Shown in pieces: positions 52,106 to 61,700 of a DNA stretch of 64,000 nucleotides. The translations under genes and the position numbers were made by a program. A model generated the notes under the pieces. That model saw only the letters and a list, made by a program, of their open reading frames with translations, searched no databases and was not told where the DNA came from. The DNA is taken from the NCBI GenBank assembly GCA_004296455.1, contig AP018280.1:6436794-6500793 (forward strand). The letters are read 5' to 3'. This DNA comes from Calothrix sp. NIES-4101. GTDB taxonomy: Bacteria; Cyanobacteriota; Cyanobacteriia; Cyanobacteriales; Nostocaceae. The stretch's first letter is position 1. Every line of letters begins with the position of its first letter.

Positions 52106-52550
52106 GTAACGACTACTCCTAAAAATCTGAATTTGGAATTACGAATTTGCCTTCGCAGGCAGTTCTGAGTTATGTCCATTAGTCGCTTACCTTGAAAACA
52201 TTGTTTTGTCACCTCCTGGAGTTTTTTCTAACACCTCACGGCGAACATTTTTTGTTTTTATCGAACAAGCGTTATATTACAATAACTTTTCTCGCAGTTA
52301 TGCAAAAACCTCTCGGAAACTTTCCGAGAGATTTCTGCTTTATAGTAACCACAAAAAGATATCATTAGAGCCTCAAGGATAGCTTTAGAAAGCGTGCGCC
52401 GATATCCCCTGGGGAAATCATCATTGAATCCCTGAAATACCCTTGTAGCCTCTCTTTGAGCGTGCGCGTAGTTGGAAACTTCAAGCTATCTTACGAAAGC
52501 TTTCAAAAGATTTTTCTAAGGGTGTCGTTTAAAACGACATCCTTAAACAA
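52106..52550. other. Spacer with hairpins
   Basis: No gene. Contains the terminator at 52310-52330 and a 13-bp near-perfect palindrome AAGGGTGTCGTTT/AAACGACATCCTT (52518-52544) exactly where homology to the downstream kinases begins, so it could be the scar of the deletion that removed the rest of the first kinase copy. Confidence 0.45.
52310..52330 (+). terminator. Stem-loop terminator
   Basis: CTCTCGGAAA-C-TTTCCGAGAG, a perfect 10-bp stem with a one-base loop, preceded by CAAAAAC and followed by ATTTCT. It probably ends the transcript of the secreted-protein gene 205 bp upstream; the T-tract is weak. Confidence 0.6.
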
Positions 52551-52721
52551 AAAATATTCGACTATTTATTTACCACCAAAGGCGTGGGCAAGGGGACGGG
52601 ACTGGGATTGGCGATCGCTCGCCAAATTTTGGTGGAAAAATATGGTGGTAGTTTAAATGTATGGTCTGAGCCAGGTCAAGGAACTGAGTTCTGCATCAGC
52701 TTACCTATTAGTAGCAAATAA
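52551..52721 (+). pseudogene. Histidine-kinase remnant (third copy of the HstK-like array)
   Basis: 57 codons matching the last residues of the two following kinases: KIFDYLFTTKGVGKGTGLGL, AIARQILVEKYGGSLNVWSE, FCISLPISSK and stop. This is the G2/F-box end of a HATPase domain. It carries the same 3' flank (AAGACATAAA) as the complete copy, so a whole gene once lay here and lost everything upstream of 52551. A stop in frame at 52530 shows it is not expressed alone. Confidence 0.88.
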
Positions 52722-52828
52722 GACATAAATTTCTTGCTGAGTTAGCTACAATCAGACTGTTAGATTGGGGAAATTTGTGGGCATCCTAATAACAGTAATA
52801 AGTTCCCTACACAATAATCCTCAAGCCC

Positions 52829-55800
52829 ATGACATCCACAGCACCCCAATTCCCGGAAATTTCTGGTTACATTATTACTGAGCAACTCTACCTAGGCTCT
52901 CGGACAGCAGTGTATAGAGCAGTACATAACAATCAGCAATTAGCCGTAGTGATTAAGGTGTTGCAACGGGAGTATCCCACATTTGGGGAATTGGTGCAGT
53001 TTCGCAATCAGTATGCCATCACTAAAAATCTTCCCAGTGCTGGTATTGTTCAACCCCTGAGTCTGGAACCATTTGGTAATGGCTATGCTCTCATCATGGC
53101 AGATTGGGGTGGAATATCCCTAGAAAAATATATCCAGCAGCAGCCATTAGACCTATCTGAAACCTTGGGAATTGCCATCCAACTAGCAGACATCCTCCAC
53201 GAGTTGCACTCTTCTAGAGTTATCCACAAAGATATCAAACCCGCCAACATTCTCATTCATCCACAGTCCAAGGAAGTTAAACTGATTGACTTTAGCATCG
53301 CTTCAGTATTGCCTAAAGAAACCCAGGAAATCCAAAATCCCAACACCCTGGAAGGAACCTTGGCTTATTTAGCACCGGAACAAACGGGACGGATGAATCG
53401 CGGTATTGATTATCGCAGTGATTTTTATGCCTTTGGTGTCACCCTGTATCAATTATTCACAGGTCGTTTACCCTTCGTCACTGACGACCCCTTGGAAGTG
53501 GTGCATTGTCACATCGCCAAGATTGCCGTACCCCTAAATGAAGTAAGTACAGATGTGCCCGAAATCTTGGGGGCAATAGTCGCTAAATTGATGGCGAAAA
53601 ATGCCGAAGATAGATATCAAAGTGCTTTGGGACTCAAGCATGATTTAGGTGAGTGTTTAAGCCAGTGGAAGGAAACAGGGTCAATTACTGAGTTTGAATT
53701 GGGACAGAGGGATTTGTGCGATCGCTTTCTCATCCCGGAAAAACTCTACGGACGGGAGGAGGAAGTCAAAACCCTGCTAGATGCTTTTGAAAGGGTTGCT
53801 GAAGGAGCATCAGAATTAATGTTAGTGGCTGGATTCTCTGGTATTGGGAAAACAGCCGTTGTTAATGAAGTGCATAAGCCTATCGTCAAGCAACGGGGTT
53901 ACTTTATTAAAGGTAAATTTGACCAGTTTAATCGCAATATTCCCTTTTCTGCCTTTGTCCAAGCCTTTCGGGATTTGATGGGGCAATTACTCAGTGAAAG
54001 TGATGTCCAACTACAAACATGGAAAGTCCAGCTTCTAGAAGCACTGGGAGAAAATGCCCAAGTCATCATTGAACTGATTCCCGAACTGGAACGGATTATT
54101 GGAGTACAACCGACCGCACCAGAATTATCGGGAACGGCTGCCCAAAATCGGTTTAATTTGTTGTTCCAAAGATTTATTCAAGTCTTCACCACCCCGGAAC
54201 ACCCGTTGGTAATGTTCCTCGATGATTTGCAATGGGCAGATTCGGCTTCCCTAAATTTGATTCAGGTGTTAATGTCTGAGGTGAAAACGGGCTGTTTATT
54301 GCTGTTAGGAGCATATCGGGACAATGAGGTCTTTCCTGCTCACCCGTTGATGTTGACCCTCAATGGTATGGAGAAAATCGGGGCAACAATTCACACTATT
54401 ACCCTCAAACCCCTGAGTTTTACCAGTCTCAATCACTTGGTTGCAGATACTCTTCATGCTGGGCAAGATGTGGTACAACCACTGACAGAGTTAGTAATGC
54501 AGAAAACCCAGGGCAATCCCTTTTTTGCTACCCAGTTTCTCAAGGCATTATATCAAGACCAATTAATTACTTTTGACCGGGATGCAGGTTATTGGCAGTG
54601 TGATATTGTGCAAGTGCAAGATGCGGCTTTGACCTCGGATGTGGTCGAATTTATGGCATTGCAGTTGCAAAAGCTGCCAGAAGCAACGCAAGAGATTTTG
54701 AAACTCGCGGCTTGTATTGGAGCGCAGTTTGATTTAGAGACGTTGGCGATTGTCTCGGAGCAATCCCAAACCGAGGTAGCAACAGCACTGTGGAAAGCCT
54801 TGCAAGAAGGTTTGATTCTGCCAATTACGAAAACTTACAAATTCTTCCAAGGTGCTGATACAGAACCATCAGCACAAATGATTAATGTCCCCTACAAGTT
54901 TTTACATGACCGAGTCCAACAAGCTGCTTATTCCTTGATTCTAGAAGTTAAAAAACAATCTACACACTTAAAAATTGGTCAGCTTATCCTGAAAAATAGT
55001 TCAACATCGGAGCGAGAAGAAAATATATTTTCTATTGTTAATCAATTGAATATTGGGCGTAGTTTAATTATTGAAAATACAGAACATGACCAACTATTAA
55101 GATTGAATTTACTGGCGGCTCAAAAAGCTAAATTATCGACCGCCTACAGTGCGGGAATGCAGTATTTAGAAATATGCATGGAATTATTACCCGAAAATAG
55201 TTGGCAGTCTCAAACAAATTTAAGTCGGACGATTTATGAATTAGCCACAGAAGTTGCTTATTTGAATACAAATTATGAACAAATGGAGGAGTTCGCAGCA
55301 ATATTTTTATCTCGCACAGATAGCTTGCTAGAGAAAATTCGGGTTTATGAAATCAAGATGTTAGCAGCAAAAGCCCGGAGTGAATTATTAGAGTCAATTC
55401 AAATTGGATTAGATTTACTCCAGTTATTAGGAGTGGAATTTCCAAAAGAACCGACTCCTGCGGATATTGGGCAAGCATTGCAGCAAAGCTTTCAACTGTG
55501 GCAAGGAAGGGAAATTTCCAGTTTATTGGATGCTCCAGTAATGATAGATACGGTAAAGCTGGCAGCGATGAAAATTTTAACTCAAATGGTTCCGTCAGCT
55601 TATCTGGCTTCTCCCTTGCTGATGCCATTATTAATTTTTAAGCAAATAGAGTTATCGATTACAGAAGGAAATTGTGAAATTTCTCCAACTTCTTATGCTG
55701 ATTATGGGCTGGTACTTTGTGGAGTTGTCGGTGATTTAGATGCGGGATATAAGTTTGGGCAATTAGCTTTAAAACTTCTTGAGCGCTTTCAAGCAAAAGC

Positions 55801-58642
55801 TTATAAATGTCGCGTTTATTTTGTGGTTCATTCATACACTAGCCATTGGCAGGAATCTCTCAGCAGCAGATTACCATTTTTCCAAGCAGGATATCAAGCT
55901 GGTTTAGAAACAGGAGATTTAGAAACTAGTGCTTTAAATGTTGTTATTTATTGTATTTATAGCTATTTTGCAGGTAATGAGTTGTCTTCCCTGGCATTAG
56001 AAATGGAAAACTATCGCCAGAGTCTACTGCGTCTTAAACAAGAAATATCCATCAACTTCCATGAAATTTATCAACAAGCTGTTTTGAATCTAATTGGATG
56101 TGTAGATAATCCTTGTCAGTTAACTGGGGAGGTTTATAATGAAGCACAGACATTGCCAATACTGCAACAAGTCAATAATCGCACTGCTCTCTATTACTTG
56201 TACTATAATAAAACCTTTCTCTGCTACTTAGTTGGGGAGTATGAACAAGCTTTAGATTGTGCCAGATTAGCAGAATCCTATGCTGATAGCATTGCTGGAA
56301 TGTTTGGCATAACTTTGCTTTGTTTCTACAGTTCTCTGATTGATTTAGCATTATTTACTTCGATTTCCACAACGGAACAAACTCATGTTTTAGAAAAGAT
56401 AGCAAACAATCAACAGAAACTAAAACATTGGGCAGATTATGCACCCATGAATCATCTGCATAAGTTTCATTTGGTGGAAGCAGAACGGTATCGAGTCTTA
56501 GGAAACAAAACAGAAGCGATTGAGTATTACGATCGCGCCATTGCTGGTGCAAAAGAAAACGGTTACATCCAAGAAGAAGCCTTGGCTAACGAGCTTGCTG
56601 CCAAATTCTATCTCGACTGGGGTAAAGAAAAAATTGCCCAAACCTATATGCAGGAAGCTTACTATTGTTACAGTCGTTGGGGAGCCAAAGCTAAAATCGA
56701 TGATTTGGAAAACCGCTATCCCAATCTACTCCGTCCCATTTTACAGGCAGCAGAAGTATTAGATGGGACTTGGAATACTCTGATGACAATCTCTCCACTA
56801 ACTGCATCTATCCATTCCAGTTCTCATAAAAGTTCCAGTAATACCAATACCAACATCAATCAAGCCTTTGATTTTGCAGCTATCCTCAAAGCTTCTCAAG
56901 CTCTCTCCAGCACCATTGAACTCGATCAACTCTTACATCAACTCACCCAAATTATTCTGCAAAACTCAGGAGGCGATCACTGTGCATTGGTACTTCCCCA
57001 TAACAACGGAGAATGGCAGGTGCGAGCCATTGCTACCCTGGATGACATACAACTTTGTACTGAACCCCTCGCAGATAATCCCAATCTGCCAGTGAAATTG
57101 ATTCAGTATGTCAAAAACACCCAAGAAACTGTGGTCATCAACGAACTGAAAACTGATTTACCCGTGATTGATGACTACCTCATGGAACGCCAGCCTAAGA
57201 GTCTGCTGTGCTTACCACTACTCAATCAAGGTCAACTCATTGGTATTTTATATCTCAAAAATCACTTTACCATTGGTGCATTTACTAGCGATCGCATTTT
57301 GATTCTCCATTCGCTCTGCACACAAGCGGCAATTTCTCTAGAAAATGCTCGTCTTTATCAAAATAGTCAACAAGCTTTACAAACAATCCAACAGCAAGAA
57401 GCTCAGTATCGCGGTATTTTTGAGAATGTCAGTGATGGTCTGGCGATTGTCAATCTTAAAACAACAAAAGTGGTTGCGGCAAATCCAGCCTATTACCAAA
57501 TCCATAACTATAGTCCTGAAGAATTGCTAGAGATGAAGCCAGTTGACATTTTGCGCCCCGAAGCATACACCAAATTTGAATTTTTCTTAGAATCGATTCA
57601 ACAAGGCAAAGAATTTATCTGTGATGCCATTTGCTCAAAACAAGATGGCACGTCATTTAATGTTGAAATACACTCGGTTCCCTTTTGGTATGATGGTCAA
57701 CTGTGCGGGTTGACTTTATTTCGAGATGTTACTAAGCAAAAGCAGTTAGAATCAGAACTTCAGAAAAAAAATCATACCTTAGAGCAAACACTTAGAGAAC
57801 TTCAGCAAGCTCAAATGCAAGTTGTACAAAGTGAAAAAATGTCAGCCCTTGGAAATCTGGTAGCAGGAGTTGCCCACGAAATCAATAATCCCATCGGTTT
57901 CCTTAATGGCAGCATCAGCAACGCCAAAGACTATGTGCAAGATTTGTTTGAACATTTGGAAACTTACCAAAAACAGCAGCCACCCAATGATGTGGTACAA
58001 GAAAGTGCTGAAGAAATTGACTTGGAATTTTTATCGTCAGACTTGCCGAAGTTGCTTGATGCCATGAAAGGGGCAACTGATCGTATCAAGGGCATCAGTA
58101 CTAGTCTGCGTACTTTCTCCCGTGCTGATACCGATCGCAAAGTTAGCGCCAATCTCCATGAAGGACTTGATAGTACCCTGCTAATTTTGAAATATCGCCT
58201 CAAAGCGAACGAAAACCGTCCAGCAATTCAAGTTACTCAAAAGTACGGGGATTTACCCACAATAGAATGTTTCCCTGGACAATTAAACCAGGTATTTATG
58301 AATATCCTGGCGAATGCCATTGATATGTTTGATGAAATGGCACTCACCCAATCCTTCAAAGAATTAGAAGCCAATCCCCAACAAATTACCATCCGCACCC
58401 ACATCGAATCAGACCAAGTTTATATCCATATTCGTGATAATGGCAAAGGCATGAGTGAGGATGTGCAAGCCAAAATCTTTGACCATTTATTTACCACCAA
58501 AGACGTAGGTAAAGGTACGGGGTTAGGGTTGGCGATCGCCCGTCAAATTGTGGTGGAAAAACATGGTGGTAGTTTAAATTTATGGTCTAAGCCAAATAAA
58601 GGAACTGAGTTCTGCATCAGCTTACCAGTTGGTAGCAAATAA
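52829..58642 (+). CDS. Trifunctional Ser/Thr kinase-AAA ATPase-GAF-PAS-histidine kinase (HstK-like)
   Basis: 1937 aa signalling protein. Order: Ser/Thr kinase (about 10-270; lysine K43 in VVIKVLQ, D135 in HKDIKPANI, LIDFSIAS, GTLAYLAPEQTGRM); AAA/PatA-type ATPase with Walker A AGFSGIGKTA (about 333-342) and MFLDDLQWADSAS Walker B; a long helical TPR-like region (about 680-1300); GAF (about 1355-1510); PAS (about 1525-1635); HisKA with H1683 in GVAHEINNPIGF; HATPase with ANAID N-box, RDNGKGMSE, GKGTGLGLAIA. HstK-type proteins are typical of Nostocales; input is unknown. No response regulator is adjacent. It lies in tandem between a remnant and a second copy with duplicated leader sequence. Confidence 0.94.
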   Translation: MTSTAPQFPEISGYIITEQLYLGSRTAVYRAVHNNQQLAVVIKVLQREYPTFGELVQFRNQYAITKNLPSAGIVQPLSLEPFGNGYALIMADWGGISLEKYIQQQPLDLSETLGIAIQLADILHELHSSRVIHKDIKPANILIHPQSKEVKLIDFSIASVLPKETQEIQNPNTLEGTLAYLAPEQTGRMNRGIDYRSDFYAFGVTLYQLFTGRLPFVTDDPLEVVHCHIAKIAVPLNEVSTDVPEILGAIVAKLMAKNAEDRYQSALGLKHDLGECLSQWKETGSITEFELGQRDLCDRFLIPEKLYGREEEVKTLLDAFERVAEGASELMLVAGFSGIGKTAVVNEVHKPIVKQRGYFIKGKFDQFNRNIPFSAFVQAFRDLMGQLLSESDVQLQTWKVQLLEALGENAQVIIELIPELERIIGVQPTAPELSGTAAQNRFNLLFQRFIQVFTTPEHPLVMFLDDLQWADSASLNLIQVLMSEVKTGCLLLLGAYRDNEVFPAHPLMLTLNGMEKIGATIHTITLKPLSFTSLNHLVADTLHAGQDVVQPLTELVMQKTQGNPFFATQFLKALYQDQLITFDRDAGYWQCDIVQVQDAALTSDVVEFMALQLQKLPEATQEILKLAACIGAQFDLETLAIVSEQSQTEVATALWKALQEGLILPITKTYKFFQGADTEPSAQMINVPYKFLHDRVQQAAYSLILEVKKQSTHLKIGQLILKNSSTSEREENIFSIVNQLNIGRSLIIENTEHDQLLRLNLLAAQKAKLSTAYSAGMQYLEICMELLPENSWQSQTNLSRTIYELATEVAYLNTNYEQMEEFAAIFLSRTDSLLEKIRVYEIKMLAAKARSELLESIQIGLDLLQLLGVEFPKEPTPADIGQALQQSFQLWQGREISSLLDAPVMIDTVKLAAMKILTQMVPSAYLASPLLMPLLIFKQIELSITEGNCEISPTSYADYGLVLCGVVGDLDAGYKFGQLALKLLERFQAKAYKCRVYFVVHSYTSHWQESLSSRLPFFQAGYQAGLETGDLETSALNVVIYCIYSYFAGNELSSLALEMENYRQSLLRLKQEISINFHEIYQQAVLNLIGCVDNPCQLTGEVYNEAQTLPILQQVNNRTALYYLYYNKTFLCYLVGEYEQALDCARLAESYADSIAGMFGITLLCFYSSLIDLALFTSISTTEQTHVLEKIANNQQKLKHWADYAPMNHLHKFHLVEAERYRVLGNKTEAIEYYDRAIAGAKENGYIQEEALANELAAKFYLDWGKEKIAQTYMQEAYYCYSRWGAKAKIDDLENRYPNLLRPILQAAEVLDGTWNTLMTISPLTASIHSSSHKSSSNTNTNINQAFDFAAILKASQALSSTIELDQLLHQLTQIILQNSGGDHCALVLPHNNGEWQVRAIATLDDIQLCTEPLADNPNLPVKLIQYVKNTQETVVINELKTDLPVIDDYLMERQPKSLLCLPLLNQGQLIGILYLKNHFTIGAFTSDRILILHSLCTQAAISLENARLYQNSQQALQTIQQQEAQYRGIFENVSDGLAIVNLKTTKVVAANPAYYQIHNYSPEELLEMKPVDILRPEAYTKFEFFLESIQQGKEFICDAICSKQDGTSFNVEIHSVPFWYDGQLCGLTLFRDVTKQKQLESELQKKNHTLEQTLRELQQAQMQVVQSEKMSALGNLVAGVAHEINNPIGFLNGSISNAKDYVQDLFEHLETYQKQQPPNDVVQESAEEIDLEFLSSDLPKLLDAMKGATDRIKGISTSLRTFSRADTDRKVSANLHEGLDSTLLILKYRLKANENRPAIQVTQKYGDLPTIECFPGQLNQVFMNILANAIDMFDEMALTQSFKELEANPQQITIRTHIESDQVYIHIRDNGKGMSEDVQAKIFDHLFTTKDVGKGTGLGLAIARQIVVEKHGGSLNLWSKPNKGTEFCISLPVGSK

Positions 58643-58773
58643 GACATAAAATAATCATTTATTTGCCCCTTGTATCTTAAAAGAAGTGGTAGCAAGATTG
58701 TTAGATTGCGGAGATTTATGGGTATTTTAATCACAGTAATGAATCTCTAACACAATTCTCAATCCCCAAGGCT

Positions 58774-61700
58774 ATGACATCCACAGCACCGCAATTCCCT
58801 GAAATTTCTGGTTACATTATTACTGAGCAACTCTACTTAGGTTCTCGGACAGCAGTGTGTAGAGCAGTACATAATAACCAGCAATTACCCGTAGTGATTA
58901 AGGTGTTGCAACGGGAGTACCCCACATTTGGGGAATTGGTGCAGTTTCGTAATCAATATGCCATAACCAAAAATCTTCCCATTGCTGGTATTGTTCAACC
59001 CCTGAGTCTGGAAACATTCGGTAATGGCTATGCCTTGGTAATGGCAGATTGGGGTGGGATATCCTTAGAAAAATATATCCAGCAGCAGCCATTAGACCTA
59101 TCTGAAACCTTGGGAATCGCCATCCAACTAGCAGACATCCTCCACGAACTACACCAACATCGGGTAATCCACAAAGATATCAAACCCGCTAATATCCTCA
59201 TTCATCCAGAGTCCAAGCAAGTCAAACTGATTGACTTTAGCATCGCTTCAGTGTTGCCTAAAGAAACCCAGGAAATCCAAAATCCCAACACCTTGGAAGG
59301 AACCTTGGCTTATTTAGCACCAGAACAAACAGGACGGATGAATCGCGGTATTGATTACCGCAGTGATTTTTACGCCCTCGGTATCACCCTGTATGAGTTA
59401 TTTACAGGTAGTTTACCCTTCGTTACTAACGACCCCTTGGAACTGGTGCATTGTCACATCGCTAAGATTGCGACACCAGTCCATCAAGTAAATACCGATG
59501 TGCCCGAAATGCTGGGGGCAATAGTCGCCAAATTGATGGCGAAAAATGCTGAAGATAGATATCAAAGTGCCTTGGGACTTAAGCATGATTTACAAGAATG
59601 TTTGAACCAGTGGAAGGAAACTGAGTCAATTGCTGAGTTTGAATTGGGACAGAGGGATTTGTGCGATCGCTTCAATATTCCAGAAAAACTCTATGGAAGG
59701 GAGAAGGAAGTCCAAACCCTGCTAGGAGCTTTTGAAAGGGTTTCCGAAGGTGCTTCAGAATTAATGTTAGTGGCTGGATTCTCTGGCATAGGGAAAACAG
59801 CCGTTGTCAATGAAGTGCATAAACCCATTGTTAAACAACGGGGCTACTTTATTAAAGGCAAATTTGACCAGTTTAATCGTAATATTCCCTTTTCAGCTTT
59901 TGTCCAAGCCTTTCGTGACGTGATGGGGCAATTGCTGAGTGAAAGTGATGAGCAATTAGCACAGTGGCGAACCCAAATTTTGGCAGCAGTAGGTGAGAAT
60001 GGACAAGTTTTGATTGAGGTCATTCCTGAACTAGAACAGATTATTGGTGAACAACCTGCTGTACCAGAACTTTCAGGTAGTGCTGCCCAAAATCGCTTCA
60101 ACTTACTGTTGCAAAAGTTTATTGCAGTATTCACTACACAGGAACACCCACTGGTGATGTTTCTCGATGATTTGCAGTGGGCAGATTCGGCTTCCCTCAG
60201 CTTACTGAAACTGCTATTAACAGATGCACAGCAGAATCATTTACTAGTTATTGGTGCCTATCGGGATAATGAAGTTTTTCCAGCCCATCCCTTAATGCTG
60301 GCAGTAGACGACATTCAAAAGATTAAAGCCAGTATTAATACTCTAACTTTAGCACCTTTAAGTCAGAGTGATGTCAATCATTTGATTGCCGATGCATTCA
60401 GTTGTACAACCGATCTTGCACTGCCGTTCACAGAATTGGTTTATCAAAAAACAGCCGGAAATCCATTTTTTACCACGCAATTCTTGAAGGCGTTACACGA
60501 AGATGGGCTGATTACCTTTAACTGGGAAGTTGGTTCTTGGCAATGTGATATTGCCACAGTGCGATCGCTGGCTCTCACCGATGATGTTGTTGAGTTTATG
60601 GCTCTGCAATTACAAAAGTTACCACCTGAAACTCAAGCCGTTCTGAAACTAGCAGCATGTGTGGGTAATCAGTTTGACTTGGTAACATTGGCAATTGTCT
60701 CGGAACAGTCTGAACAGGAAACAGCTTCTGCACTGTGGAAGGCTCTACAGGAAGGATTTGTGATTCCGACGAATGAAGTTTATAAGTTTTATCAAAATTC
60801 ATCAGTTTCTAGCGATCAATCAATATCCCAAATCACCGATAGGACAAAAAAATTAACTGTTAGTTACAAATTCTTGCACGATCGCGTCCAACAAGCAGCT
60901 TATTTCCTGATTCCTGATTCCCAGAAGCAAGCTACCCACCTAAAAGTTGGACAATTAATCCTCAACAGCACATCCTCTGAAACACTTGAAGCCAAAATTT
61001 TCGACATTGTTAATCAACTCAATAAAGGCAGCGAAATCATCCTCCAACAGTCAGAAAAAGATAACATTGCCCAACTGAATCTGATGGCTGGTAAAAAAGC
61101 TAAGACTTCAACTGCTTACAAAGCTGCCGTTGATTACTTTAAATCGGGCATAACTTTACTAGCAGAAAATAGCTGGCAAACCCATTATCCATTAACTTTT
61201 AGTTTGTATAGGGAGGGAGCAGAATGCGAATATTTAATCGGTAATCTCAACCAAGCAGAGCAATGGTTTGATTTGGCTTTAAATCACGCTCAGGATGCTC
61301 TTGAAAAAGTTGAAATATATGCCATTCAACTGTATTTGAAGATGACTCAAGGCGAAAATATCAAAGCTGCTTCTGATGCTGCTTTAAAAGGTTTGAGTCT
61401 TCTTGGAATGCACCTACCGCGCACTGCTGAAGAACAACAAGCTGAAATTGAAAAACAACTAAGCCAATTGCACGCCAAATTTGCCAATGTTTCCCCGTCT
61501 GACTTATTTGATCTGCCTGATATGACAGATCCAAGCCAGAAAGCGTGCGTCAGTATGTTAGCAAATCTTTGGTCAGCAACATACATGGAGGGCAATCAAA
61601 CACTCGCTTACCTCAGCTTGTTATTAATGGTCACTACTTCATTGACCTATGGCAATACGGAAGCTTCTGGTTTTGCATACTGCCTTTATGGTATGACCCT

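Noticed and set aside
52456-52656. 66-codon ORF before the kinase array
   Set aside because: Runs out of frame through the kinase remnant; the remnant frame matches the paralogues.
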